Part shown: positions 8,926-17,232 of the stretch, piece by piece
How the letters are laid out: every line of letters starts with the position of its first letter
Position numbering within the stretch: the first letter of the stretch is position 1
Assembly (NCBI RefSeq): GCF_001613305.1
Contig: NZ_BDCC01000005.1
Coordinates: 248,001 to 312,000 of the forward strand
DNA length: 64,000 nucleotides
Reading direction: 5' to 3'
Origin: Nocardia vaccinii NBRC 15922
Lineage (GTDB): Bacteria; Actinomycetota; Actinomycetes; Mycobacteriales; Mycobacteriaceae
Program-made: the position numbers and the translations under genes
The notes under the pieces: generated by a model
What the model saw: only the letters and a program-made list of their open reading frames with translations
Database searches by the model: none
Told to the model about the DNA's origin: nothing

Positions 8926-9822
8926 CTATCGCACCACGATCACCGGACAGTCGACCGACTGCACCACTGTGGCGCTGGTGGAGCCGAGCAGCATGCCGGT
9001 GAATCCGCCGCGGCCGTGGCTGCCGACGACGACGAGTCCAGCGTTCTCCGATTCGTCCACCAGTGCCCGAGCGGGCCTGTCCCGCACCAGAATTCGTCGC
9101 ACCGGCACATCCGGGTAGCGTTCGCTCCAGCCCGCCAGGCTTTCCGCCAGTAGCGCGCCCTCCGATTCGTGCACGGTCTCGTCCCATCCCAATAGCGGCA
9201 CATCGCTTCCGGCGATGTCGGTCCAGGCGTGCAGGGCTACGAGTCCGACCTTGCGCAGGGATGCCTCCTCGAACGCGATGTCGATCGCGGGCACGCTGTT
9301 CGGAGTTCCGTCCACGCCGACGAGTACCGGCCGATGCGCCGAGACGGCGTCGGTGGACGACGAATGCACGACCGCGACCGGGCACTGTGCGTGCCGCGTC
9401 ATCGCCGTGCCGACCGAGCCGAGAAGTTCGCGCCGGATCATGCCGAGCCCGCGGCTGCCGACAACGAGCATCCGAGCCTGCCGTGACCGCTGGTGCAGGC
9501 GGGCGATGATCGGTTCACGGGTCACCTCGGTACTGATTTCCAGTGCCTCGCCCGGCGCGGCGGCCCGTGCGACGCGATACGCCTCGGCGATGACTCGTTC
9601 TGCTTCGACCTCGAGCCAGCTCAGGTCGTCATCGGTCAGCACCGGAGTCCGACCGAAACCGGTCGACACGACGAGCGAGGTGACCAGTAGCAGGCCGCAA
9701 CCGTGCAGAGTGGCCTCGACCGCGGCCCACGCCGCACCGCGATACGACACCGCTGAACCGTCGACAGCCGCGACGACCGGCGGATTCCCTTCCACTGACC
9801 GGGGTTCGGGCCGATCTGTCAT
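8926..9822 (-). CDS. tandem-domain universal stress protein
   Basis: A 298-residue protein with two USP domains (about 14-150 and 160-298). Each ends in the nucleotide-binding signature: VVGSRGLGMIRRELLGSVG and VVGSHGRGGFTGMLLGSTS, each followed by CPV(A/I)VV. The length and duplication match mycobacterial tandem USPs such as Rv2623 and Rv2005c, several of them DosR-regulated and ATP-binding. It lies 28 nt downstream of the Rv1733c-like gene on the same strand, so the two probably form an operon. Confidence 0.92.
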   Translation of the reverse strand: MTDRPEPRSVEGNPPVVAAVDGSAVSYRGAAWAAVEATLHGCGLLLVTSLVVSTGFGRTPVLTDDDLSWLEVEAERVIAEAYRVARAAAPGEALEISTEVTREPIIARLHQRSRQARMLVVGSRGLGMIRRELLGSVGTAMTRHAQCPVAVVHSSSTDAVSAHRPVLVGVDGTPNSVPAIDIAFEEASLRKVGLVALHAWTDIAGSDVPLLGWDETVHESEGALLAESLAGWSERYPDVPVRRILVRDRPARALVDESENAGLVVVGSHGRGGFTGMLLGSTSATVVQSVDCPVIVVR

Positions 9823-9850
9823 CGCGCACTCCCGGGATGTCGGCGGCTGG

Positions 9851-10540
9851 TTACTTGTCCTGTCCGATCGGACGGCTCAGCAGGCGCCATTCCCGCGCCC
9901 ACATGGCGTGGCGGTGCCCGTCGAGAATCCGAGCCGCCAGCACTACCACAACGGCAGCGCCACTCCAGATTCCGAGCAGTGCGCCGACGCCGGTACCGAC
10001 GGCTCGGATAGCCGCCGAATCCGAGGGAAACGGAGGCGTGGTCGGCCGGCCGCGAGCGTCCAGCCACAACGACATCCGGTCATGTAGTTTCGTGCCGCCG
10101 GCGACCGCCGCGGTCGCCTGACCCACGTGTCCGTTCTCGTTCCACGACACCAGCGCGTCGAACCGGTCATCGGACACCGCATATGCGGCCACTGCCGAGG
10201 ACACGTGGGTCACGAGGACCGGGTTTTCGGTGATCGTCGCGGTGACTTCGACCTTCGTCGCGTTCTCCGCACGAAGTTGCGCCGCGGACGAGGAATACAC
10301 GGCAGTGCCCAGAGCCCCCGCCAACGGAATTGCCGCCAGCATCGCGACGACTGCCACGATACGGACAACCCCTTCGATTCGGTCCGGCATTCGCATCAGC
10401 GGGTTCGTGTTCCACGGCAGTGCCCGCCATATTCGAAGCGTCGCCGTCGGTAACCTCACCACCTCGATCACCTGCTTCTCACTCGTGGCGACGCACAGCG
10501 CGCGAACGACATGTTCCGGTGGGCGCCACCGATAATCCAT
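9851..10540 (-). CDS. Rv1733c-like two-TM membrane protein
   Basis: A 229-residue protein. One hydrophobic segment is near residues 53-73 (VVRIVAVVAMLAAIPLAGAL), then an extracytoplasmic region rich in Ala, Thr and Val, then a second segment (GALLGIWSGAAVVVVLAARIL) and a short basic tail. The pattern NPLMRMPDRIEGVV before the first helix and GTAVYSSS after it matches mycobacterial Rv1733c, a DosR-regulon membrane protein and known T-cell antigen in tuberculosis. The start is ATG at 10540 with GGAG close upstream; the frame is open to 10822 but the upstream part is not protein-like. It leads an apparent operon with the USP gene. Confidence 0.8.
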   Translation of the reverse strand: MDYRWRPPEHVVRALCVATSEKQVIEVVRLPTATLRIWRALPWNTNPLMRMPDRIEGVVRIVAVVAMLAAIPLAGALGTAVYSSSAAQLRAENATKVEVTATITENPVLVTHVSSAVAAYAVSDDRFDALVSWNENGHVGQATAAVAGGTKLHDRMSLWLDARGRPTTPPFPSDSAAIRAVGTGVGALLGIWSGAAVVVVLAARILDGHRHAMWAREWRLLSRPIGQDK

Positions 10541-10700
10541 ACGCTCCTGCCACTGAGCGCTCCGGACTCGTCCCGCTGGGCTCGACGATCCGTATTCAGC
10601 ATCGCGCGGCGGCGAACCGCGCCGAGACTGCCGAAAGTCACCGGGCGGCGGGCCATCCGGCAGCGAGTAGCGCGCGGGCGAGGTATGCGGCCACCGATCT

Positions 10701-10720
10701 TTCGGGACTACCGACTCGCC
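10701..10720. promoter_or_regulatory. possible DosR half-site
   Basis: TTCGGGACTACCGACTCGCC matches the left half of the DosR box (TTSGGGACT) perfectly, but the right half is degraded. It is 160 nt upstream of the Rv1733c-like start, in a 437-nt stretch (10541-10977) that otherwise shows no convincing gene. Confidence 0.25.
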
Positions 10721-10977
10721 CGGACGAACCGAATCCACCATGAGAACTCGATCGCCGGACGTCACTGCGGCCTTGGACACGCGCCGATACGACACCATCG
10801 GCCCGCCCATGGGGGCAAGCATGGCGATGCCGCCCCGACGGCCGGCGGTGTCGTTGCGGCCTTTTCATGGTGCGGACAATGCGGGGCCCGGAATACCGCG
10901 CGGTGGTGTGGTTGGAGTTCCAGCCGAATGGCGGGCGGCGGGTCGTGCTCTCGCCCTCGGATGCGCCGACGTGGTGA

Positions 10978-11487
10978 TCATGCCGCGCGGACCATGCGGT
11001 TGGCGAAGGTGGACATCGTGTAGGCGCCGATTCCCAGGACGATTTCCAGGGCATTGCGTTCGGTGTACCCGTGCGCCAGCAGAGCATCGAGGGTGGCGTC
11101 GTCGACACCTCCGGCGGTGGCCAAGACGGCCAGCGTGAAGACTCTGATGGCGTCGAGTCGCTTGTCGGACAACGGTTTTTGTTCTCGCAGCGCGGTGATC
11201 AGGGTGGGCTCCCCGCCGACGGCGCGGAGTCTGGCGGTATGTATGCGGACGCAGACGTGACAGTCGTTGCGGACCGCGAGGACCATGATGACGACCTCGC
11301 GGGCCAGCGGGTCGAGGGTGCAGTTGTCGAAGCTGTGGCTCATTGCCAGGAATCCGTTCAGCAGTTCGGGTGCGTTGGCGAGCTTGGCCACGGCATCGGG
11401 CAGTTTGCCGCCCCATTCTGCGGTGACCATCCGCATCGCCTGTCGGGATGCCTCCGGGGCGGTGTCGACGGTGTGTGCGGTGAACAT
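10978..11487 (-). CDS. carboxymuconolactone decarboxylase/AhpD-like protein
   Basis: A 169-residue all-helical protein of the CMD/AhpD superfamily. The redox motif is CHVC in VRNDCHVCVRIHTARL, with the downstream His of the AhpD-type proton relay. Members are alkylhydroperoxidases or thiol-disulfide proteins; the substrate cannot be told. The start is ATG at 11487 with AGGAGG eight nt upstream. It is divergent from the MarR gene with only 15 nt between start codons, so the regulator probably controls both. Confidence 0.85.
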   Translation of the reverse strand: MFTAHTVDTAPEASRQAMRMVTAEWGGKLPDAVAKLANAPELLNGFLAMSHSFDNCTLDPLAREVVIMVLAVRNDCHVCVRIHTARLRAVGGEPTLITALREQKPLSDKRLDAIRVFTLAVLATAGGVDDATLDALLAHGYTERNALEIVLGIGAYTMSTFANRMVRAA

Positions 11488-11502
11488 CCGGGTCCTCCTA
11501 AT

Positions 11503-12024
11503 ATGGACAACATGGTTGACGATAAAAAGGTAAACCAGGTTGTCGATTTCGGCAAGAGCGGACCTCCGGGCTACGAACTGCCCCTGCTGCTTTTCGCGGG
11601 ATTCCGGACGGTGATCGACGAACTGCACGCTGAGCTCACCGAGCAGGGGCACCCGGACATGCGTCCGGCGCACGGGTTCGCCATGCAGGCGATCGGCCCG
11701 GAAGGTTCGGCTGCCAGCGATATCGCCCGCCGCCTGGGGGTTTCCAAACAGGCCGCGGGCAAGACCGTCGATCGCCTCGTCGCGGCGGGATATGCCGAAC
11801 GGGCCACGGATCCCGCCGACGCCCGCCGCCGGATCGTCCGGCTGACACCGCGGGGGTTCGATGCGCTGGCCCGCTCGGCCACGATCTTCGATCGGATTCG
11901 CGCCACCTGGAGTGATGTGCTGGGCGAGAGTCGCTTGCGGGCCATGGAGGACGCCCTGCGCACGGTCGCGGCGCCTACCGCATTCCGGCTGGACGCGGCA
12001 GGGTGGCTGGGCGGCACGAACTGA
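11503..12024 (+). CDS. MarR-family transcriptional regulator
   Basis: A 173-residue winged-helix regulator. The recognition region (about residues 68-100) reads SAASDIARRLGVSKQAAGKTVDRLV, followed by the wing (ATDPADARRRIVRLT). The start is ATG at 11503 or ATG at 11512; neither has a clear ribosome binding site, so it may be read from a leaderless transcript. The gene lies divergent to the AhpD-like gene and 83 nt before a crotonase gene. MarR proteins usually repress their own divergent promoter and respond to phenolic compounds or oxidants. Confidence 0.85.
   Translation: MDNMVDDKKVNQVVDFGKSGPPGYELPLLLFAGFRTVIDELHAELTEQGHPDMRPAHGFAMQAIGPEGSAASDIARRLGVSKQAAGKTVDRLVAAGYAERATDPADARRRIVRLTPRGFDALARSATIFDRIRATWSDVLGESRLRAMEDALRTVAAPTAFRLDAAGWLGGTN
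11506..11520. promoter_or_regulatory. candidate MarR operator overlapping the start codon
   Basis: GACAACATGGTTGAC is an imperfect palindrome (GWCAAC-N3-GTTGWC) lying over the marR start and 19 nt from the divergent AhpD-like start. Its position suits autoregulation; the assignment is by position and symmetry only. Confidence 0.4.
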
Positions 12025-12107
12025 TTGCGCTTGCCGATCAACACGGTTTGCCCGCATCCGCCGCGAAATCCCTTGAAGGCCTTCAGCAACCATGTAGCGT
12101 CACCGAT

Positions 12108-12839
12108 GTGCCATATCTGGAACACGAGGGAGACGTAGCAGTCCTACACTTCGGCGAGTCTCAGCACACTGCTGGCAGCGATCCGGAGAACAGATTCCAT
12201 CCCGAGTGGATCGCGAGATTCCACACGCTGCTCGACGAGATCGAGGCGCAGGACGGGCCACGGGCGCTGGTGACGACCGGGTCGGGGAAGTTCTACTCGA
12301 CCGGCGCGGATCTGCGGTGGGCCGCCGAACATCCCGACGAGGTCGACGGATATCTCAGCGAAATTCAGCTGTTGTTCGCCCGGCTGCTCATCGCGCCGCT
12401 GCCGACGGTCGCGGCGCTACAGGGGCATACGTTCGGCGCGGGTGCGTTCCTGGCGCTCGCCCACGATCGCGCTGTGATGCGGACGGACCGCGGGTATTTC
12501 TGTCTGCCCGGCATCACCATCGGAGCGTCCTACGCGCCCGGAACCGTCGCGCTGGCCTCGGCCCGGCTGGCACCGCGTGCGGCGCACGAGGCGCTGGTCA
12601 GTGGCCGGCGGTACGGCGGTGCGGCGGCGTTGGCGCTGGGGCTGGTCGACGAGATCGCGGCGGAGAACAAGGTGCTCAGCGCCGCAGTCGAATACGCCAA
12701 GAATGTGGCTCATACCCGCGGGCCGGTGCTGGGTGATATCAAGTACCGGCTCCACGCGGAGGCAGTGGCGCGATTGCGCACTCCGGTGGCCGGTTACAAC
12801 ACGCTGCTCGCGGCGAAGCCTTCCGGGTTCACCGTTTGA
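12108..12839 (+). CDS. enoyl-CoA hydratase/isomerase (crotonase) family protein
   Basis: A 243-residue crotonase-fold protein. The first oxyanion-hole segment is FYSTGADLRW and the second is GHTFGAGAFLALAHD, both in the usual places. The catalytic Glu pair of true hydratases is not obvious, so it may be an isomerase or another activity. The start is GTG at 12108. It may be co-transcribed with marR, 83 nt upstream. Its 3' end overlaps the convergent methyltransferase gene by 11 nt. Confidence 0.85.
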   Translation: MPYLEHEGDVAVLHFGESQHTAGSDPENRFHPEWIARFHTLLDEIEAQDGPRALVTTGSGKFYSTGADLRWAAEHPDEVDGYLSEIQLLFARLLIAPLPTVAALQGHTFGAGAFLALAHDRAVMRTDRGYFCLPGITIGASYAPGTVALASARLAPRAAHEALVSGRRYGGAAALALGLVDEIAAENKVLSAAVEYAKNVAHTRGPVLGDIKYRLHAEAVARLRTPVAGYNTLLAAKPSGFTV

Positions 12840-13644
12840 CGCCGACACCGCCGAGCCAGTCCAGGTACCTGGTCTCCTGCGGTGCGTCCGAATCCGGCCG
12901 CCACAGCGGGACCTGGACGATACCGGGCTCGACGAGTTCGAATCCGTCGAACAGGGCGGTGATTTCGGCCGCCGACCGCGGTCGGCCCGGTGTGGTCGTC
13001 GATCGGGTCAGTTCGAGCAGTTCCTCGAGCCGCTCCTGCGACCAGCCTTCATTGGTGAAATGCGAGATCGCCAGGTGACTACCGGGGCTCAGGCTGTCGC
13101 GCAGACGACCGAGCACCCCGTGCGGATCCATCTCGTCGCCGACCACGTGCAGAATCGAAAGTACCAGTACGGCAACTGGTTTCGTGAAGTCGATACGGTG
13201 TGCGACCTCCGGCGAACGCAGCAGCGTGTCCAGGTCGCGGAAGTCGCCGCGAATCGCCGTCGCCCAGGGGATGCCGGCCAGGATTCGACGGCCCATCAGG
13301 AAGGCGACCGGATCGTTGTCCACGTACACGACCTGGCCGTCCACGCCGAGCCCGGTCAGGATCTCGTGGATATTGCCCGCGGTCGGGATGCCCGAGCCGA
13401 TATCGAGGAACTGGGTGATACCCGCCTCGACGCAATAGGTGATCACCCGGCGCAGGAATGCGCGATTCGCCCACGTCGCCCGCGTGATACCCGGCCATCG
13501 GCGTTCCAGATCGTCCGCCCACTCCCGGTCCACCGCGAAATTGTGCGATCCGCCGAGCAGATGATCGTAGATGCGCGCGATACTCGGCACCCGAGGATCG
13601 ATGTCATCATCCGCCCAATCGGGAAGCTGTGGCACAGTGGACAT
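12829..13644 (-). CDS. SAM-dependent methyltransferase (DUF574/Methyltransf_19 type)
   Basis: A 271-residue protein with IDPRVPSIARIYDHLLGGSHNF near the N-terminus, the hallmark of a large actinobacterial methyltransferase family. The SAM site FLDIGSGIPTAGN, the acidic VYVDNDP and a late LAISHF strand follow. Substrates for this family are unknown. The start is ATG at 13644 with GGAG ten nt upstream. The 585 nt beyond it (13645-14229) hold no gene I can support. Confidence 0.85.
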   Translation of the reverse strand: MSTVPQLPDWADDDIDPRVPSIARIYDHLLGGSHNFAVDREWADDLERRWPGITRATWANRAFLRRVITYCVEAGITQFLDIGSGIPTAGNIHEILTGLGVDGQVVYVDNDPVAFLMGRRILAGIPWATAIRGDFRDLDTLLRSPEVAHRIDFTKPVAVLVLSILHVVGDEMDPHGVLGRLRDSLSPGSHLAISHFTNEGWSQERLEELLELTRSTTTPGRPRSAAEITALFDGFELVEPGIVQVPLWRPDSDAPQETRYLDWLGGVGVKR

Positions 13645-14186
13645 TTCAGCTTCACTCCATAACTCGCCAACCCGGAACCGAACGCTCCAGCGGACCCGTG
13701 ACGCTCCCCGACGGTACCCCACCGCCGTCCCGACGCGCTACAGAACACAGCACAATCCGTATGCACGCTTTCACTCACGATCAACTACCGGAGCGACGCC
13801 ACATCGTGTGTTTCGATATTGTTGTCCGGCAAGGAGATCGAGGGCACGCCTGGCTATGTGAGTGGCCCCGGGCGCAGCCGAGCGGAGTCAGCCTCCGGTG
13901 TTCTCGCGGTGGGTGGCATTGAAGCGCCCCTTCTTCTGGCGATTCCCGCACGTGTTCATCTCACGCAGCGGGTCCTACTTCGGCTGGTGTCGAAGAATGC
14001 GGCTCGGCAGGCCGACGACGCGCACAAGGCCAATTTCCCGTCTCGTCGCCCGAGATGATGACTCGGCGAGCAAACGCGGGGAGAGCCTCTCGGATCACGG
14101 CGGCGTGAATCGATTCCCTCGGTCCCCGGGCGAGTTCGAACTGGGCGGTGGTGATCGGTGAACGCGGTGTTCGAGCAAGGCCGCAC

Positions 14187-14227
14187 AATAGCGAGTCCGC
14201 AGGTCGATGACCTGCGGACTCGCTATT
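14187..14227 (-). terminator. 19-bp perfect hairpin, probable original tRNA-Ala terminator
   Basis: AATAGCGAGTCCGCAGGTC (14187-14205) is the exact reverse complement of 14209-14227, with a 3-nt loop. It lies 2 nt outside the left attachment repeat. Before insertion it would have followed the 3' end of tRNA-Ala immediately, so it is best read as that gene's terminator, now 10.5 kb away from it. Confidence 0.7.
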
Positions 14228-14229
14228 CG

Positions 14230-14265
14230 GTGGAGCCTAGGGGAATCGAACCCCTAACCCCTGCC
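14230..14265. repeat. attL (36-bp direct repeat of tRNA-Ala 3' end)
   Basis: These 36 bases equal 24729-24764 exactly; identity then breaks at one base and resumes for TGC. Read on the minus strand it is the T-arm and acceptor 3' strand of tRNA-Ala without the 5' half, so it is not a functional tRNA. Confidence 0.9.
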
Positions 14266-14930
14266 GTGCGGCTGAAAGCCGCTACTACGGGCAACCATAG
14301 ACTGTCAATTCGACACGGAAAGATGCCTTGAACAGTCAATACAGCAACTCTGGGCAACTGATTGAAATCGAATGTTAGTTCGATCAAGCTAGGTGATCGA
14401 GGATTTTGTTGGGACTTAGTTGGACGGGCCGATGTCCCCCGCTCGGCGTGTCGAATCCGGACGCGCCGAATGAACAGATCAGTGGTAACCAGTTAGCTAC
14501 CGCGCAAAAGGGTGGCTGGCTATCGGGGCAGCAAGGCCGGGACAGGTAGGCGTGTGGGTTTGTGGCAGGCCGGGACTTCGCGGTTATGTCAAGCGACGTT
14601 CGCCGACCAGATGTACGAATCTTCCACAGTCAGGGATCCCAGAAGGCCACGCGGGAAGTTGTAACGGTCGGGTCGGTTAGGGCGATCCCTCGGAGCGATG
14701 GTCCGAGATCTTTGAGGCGACTAATTTGACGGAAATGAGATTGAAATGTGTCGAATAATATACCGGCGCTTCCGGAAACAATCGATGTCAATCGTTGATG
14801 TGCCCACAGTTTATCTGCCCGACTGAGCAATGGTGATTTCGATGGCAAGCCCCGAAGGGGTGCGGCAGCATAATAAGTCCGACCTGGCCTTCGCTGATAA
14901 GTGTGGAACGGATGAAGGGGGTAAGAACAC
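14266..14930. other. gene-free left end of the element
   Basis: I see no convincing gene in these 665 nt. The stretch holds one copy of the GTTGGGAYTTAGTTGGA repeat (14408-14424) that recurs beside attR, and a short repeated CTGTCAAT/CAGTCAAT around 14305-14340. It probably contains integrase arm sites and the promoter of the RelA/SpoT gene. The end near 14740-14930 is clearly AT-richer. Confidence 0.5.
14408..14424. repeat. 17-bp repeat, left copy (possible integrase arm site)
   Basis: GTTGGGACTTAGTTGGA here and GTTGGGATTTAGTTGGA at 24652-24668 differ at one base and lie in the same orientation, both inside the element near its ends. Such end-proximal repeats commonly bind the N-terminal domain of tyrosine integrases; this is inference. 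Confidence 0.5.
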
Positions 14931-15845
14931 ATGGTTGAATTAAATGATAAACCGCCTTGGACGGGCAATCAGCTGAAACGTCTCGGAAAGGCCATTAGAG
15001 CTAATCGAGAGCATGAAGCGCTAGAAGTATCCTACGATAATGTCTTACTGTGGTACGGAGAGCTTGCTTCTGTCGTCGAATCGTGCATAAAGCGGATGGA
15101 GATCGTATCTGCTACCGGAATCACGCACCTTGATGTAACCTCGCGTCCGAAAACCATACACACACTGCGGGATAAGCTGATCGCTGCTCCGGAGTTGCAA
15201 TTGCCAAGCGTAGTCGATATAGCTGGCGTTCGAATTGTATCCGATATGGATCTCCACCAACAAGACGATCTAGCAAAGCTGGTGGCGGCAAAGTTGGATC
15301 AGGAGTTCGATCAGGTGATCAGCGACACTCGGCGCGCACCGCACAGCGGTTATAGAGCTCTTCATCTCCGTGTCAAGCTCCCTGCTGGTAGGGTTGAAAT
15401 ACAAGTCCGAACATCATTGCAAAATGCCTGGGCTAATCTCTATGAGGCTCTTGCTGACGTGATAGGACGGCAAATTCGCTACGGAACGCTTCCGAGTAAC
15501 CCTCAAGATCGCCGTAAGGTTGAAAGTGCGTTTAGGACGTCCGAATCGTTAGCTGACGTGGAGGAAAAGAAGGACGCCTTGAGAACGAGACGCAGAGAGC
15601 AAGACAACGCTTACCAGGTACTTCAGGATTCCATCGTTCGTGTGATTGATTTGCTGCCTGAGAGCAACGTAATCGAGCGCAATGAGTATGCAGCGAAACT
15701 GGAGAAGTGTAAAATAGACTGGGAAGCCGAAATTCAAAAACGAAAAGTAGATGACAGCTCTAATAAAAATAATGATTCCGAGCTGATTCGGCAAATGAAC
15801 TCGATGGAAGAAGACCTCCGTCGGACACGTCAGAGAGGTGCGTAG
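14931..15845 (+). CDS. RelA/SpoT-domain nucleotide pyrophosphokinase-like protein
   Basis: A 304-residue single-domain synthetase without an HD hydrolase domain. RelA/SpoT motifs: SRPKT at 71-75, DIAGVR at 96-101, HSGYRALH at 138-145, EIQVRT at 156-161 and WANLYE at 167-172. The last 90 residues are charged and probably coiled-coil. Such standalone enzymes make (p)ppGpp-like alarmones or, as toxSAS toxins, (pp)pApp or pyrophosphorylated tRNA. The start is ATG at 14931 with a weak purine-rich site. A 79-residue gene follows after 3 nt, so a toxin-antitoxin or anti-phage pair is plausible. Base composition is far less GC-rich than in the flanking chromosome, indicating transfer. Confidence 0.85.
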   Translation: MVELNDKPPWTGNQLKRLGKAIRANREHEALEVSYDNVLLWYGELASVVESCIKRMEIVSATGITHLDVTSRPKTIHTLRDKLIAAPELQLPSVVDIAGVRIVSDMDLHQQDDLAKLVAAKLDQEFDQVISDTRRAPHSGYRALHLRVKLPAGRVEIQVRTSLQNAWANLYEALADVIGRQIRYGTLPSNPQDRRKVESAFRTSESLADVEEKKDALRTRRREQDNAYQVLQDSIVRVIDLLPESNVIERNEYAAKLEKCKIDWEAEIQKRKVDDSSNKNNDSELIRQMNSMEEDLRRTRQRGA

Positions 15846-15848
15846 CGC

Positions 15849-16088
15849 ATGGCTGGATTTCTTGTAATATACGAACCAGAAACAGGCGACTATCAAGTCA
15901 TCGAATACAGCGGGGATACGGGGCAAAGGGCAGCATTGCAGAAGCGATTGAAACTCGAATCTGAACGTAGATTTGAGGGCGAATCGATAGAGATCACTGC
16001 ACTATCCGCTGACTCGCTTGACAGCATTAAAAAGACTCATGCGCGATACTTTAAAGGTAGACAGGCTACCTTCATTGAACCTGATTAG
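15849..16088 (+). CDS. small partner protein of the RelA/SpoT-like gene
   Basis: A 79-residue acidic protein beginning MAGFLVIYEPETGDYQVIEY and ending near THARYFKGRQATFIEPD. It starts 3 nt after the synthetase stop, with AGAGAGG inside the upstream gene serving as ribosome binding site, so translation is probably coupled. I recall similar small proteins next to RelA/SpoT-like genes in other actinobacteria but know of no characterised function. By position it could be the antitoxin or a regulator of the synthetase. Confidence 0.8.
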   Translation: MAGFLVIYEPETGDYQVIEYSGDTGQRAALQKRLKLESERRFEGESIEITALSADSLDSIKKTHARYFKGRQATFIEPD

Positions 16089-16581
16089 CCAAGGGCGAAT
16101 GGGTGATGCTGGCAAATTTGCCGATTCCTTCGTTGGGGGGCTTCTATCCTGGTTCTGCGCCGGGGTGCCCGCCCGGGAGCGGAGCGGTAGGGCGGGCGCA
16201 CCGGGCGGCGCGCGCATGCGCGCCGCTCTTGATTCTGTAGAGGGAAATTCGGCAAGTTCTTTCTTGGGGTTTTCTTCTTCTTTTTTCTCTTTTCTTTTTT
16301 CGGGGTCCCCAATCTTCCTGTCTTCTACATGGGTCATCAAGCTTGTGGCTCAACACTTTTCGCGGGATTGTTCGGTATTCCCGCCTGATCCGCGACGCAC
16401 CCCGGCAAGCACGCCCGTACGCAGGGTTCCGGGAGTGGGGCGGCCGAATCCGGCACGATGACACGATCATCCGACGGTATCGAGTCTGGGATTGCGAAAA
16501 GTCCCCCGCTGCTCGTGGGTTCACGGCGTGGCGGGGGCCTCTACCTTCTAATGCTTCATCGGTGGGCTGTCGGGCTTGACC
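16089..16581. other. gene-free stretch with hairpin and pyrimidine tract
   Basis: No supported gene. It holds GTGCCCGCCC...GGGCGGGCGCAC (about 16167-16201), a perfect 9-bp hairpin GCGGCGCGC/GCGCGCCGC at 16205-16226, and a long T/C tract at about 16258-16304. These suit terminators between the plus-strand RelA/SpoT pair and the convergent minus-strand cassette. Confidence 0.5.
16205..16226. terminator. strong hairpin between convergent operons
   Basis: GCGGCGCGC (16205-16213) pairs perfectly with 16218-16226 around a GCAT loop, 117 nt past the RelA/SpoT pair. A run of T/C lies a little further on. Confidence 0.5.
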
Positions 16582-17229
16582 CTAGCCAGCCATGTCCCTT
16601 AATGGCCTGACTTCCCGGTACAGTCGTCCGCTGTGCACGCCGGTATAGACATGCCCGTGTCCGCAACCGATACACCAGAAGATTTCTGGACTCGCCCAGG
16701 ATGGCATTTTTACGTCCGGTTCGTAAACGGTGATCCCCCAGGGTCTTCCGCACACTTCGCACTCGTAGCCGTTATCGCTTTCGGTGCAGGCCAGAATGCT
16801 GCGCTGCTTGTCCGTGATTCCGGTGATCGAGAACATTCGCTTTTCCGGTGAGGCAGGGTCCGCGGGCACTGCCGGACGGATCACGGCGGCGGTCCTGCGG
16901 GCAACGACGTCTGAGTGGCCGCCCTGGCAGTGGTGAACCTCGAGAGTCAGCCACCATGGCAACAATCCATCGACTCGGTATATCGATACAGTTTTGAATT
17001 CGGCGTCGGTCTCGCCGGGGCAGGTGGGGCATGGGCGGTAGGTTTCGCTGAGGACACCGTCGAGTCGTATATCATCGCTGTGCCATTGCGGCATCATGAA
17101 ACTGAGGCGCGAACCGTCCTCAACGTTGGTCAACGCTGTACCTCGATCAGCGGTTTCGTGTATCTCTGCCTTTCTCCCGCATCTGGATATGCGTGCATGA
17201 ATGTTTCCCCCTATTGGAGCGTGTGGCAT
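16582..17229 (-). CDS. cysteine-rich protein with paired zinc-knuckle motifs
   Basis: Up to 215 residues. Possible metal sites: CPTC in TYRPCPTCPGE, CQGGH in VHHCQGGHSD, then CEVC in NGYECEVCGRPWG and CIGC in WCIGCGHGHVY. No known family is recognised. ATG at 17229 lies 3 nt after the stop of the CYTH gene, which favours coupled translation; an internal ATG at 17097 (MMPQWHSDD) would give a tighter, more protein-like N-terminus. It is the third gene of the radical SAM - CYTH cassette. Confidence 0.65.
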   Translation of the reverse strand: MPHAPIGGNIHARISRCGRKAEIHETADRGTALTNVEDGSRLSFMMPQWHSDDIRLDGVLSETYRPCPTCPGETDAEFKTVSIYRVDGLLPWWLTLEVHHCQGGHSDVVARRTAAVIRPAVPADPASPEKRMFSITGITDKQRSILACTESDNGYECEVCGRPWGITVYEPDVKMPSWASPEIFWCIGCGHGHVYTGVHSGRLYREVRPLRDMAG

Positions 17230-17232
17230 TGT

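Noticed and set aside
14630..14968. 112-codon minus-strand frame upstream of the RelA/SpoT gene
   Set aside because: Overlaps the RelA/SpoT start, has no ribosome binding site or recognisable pattern.
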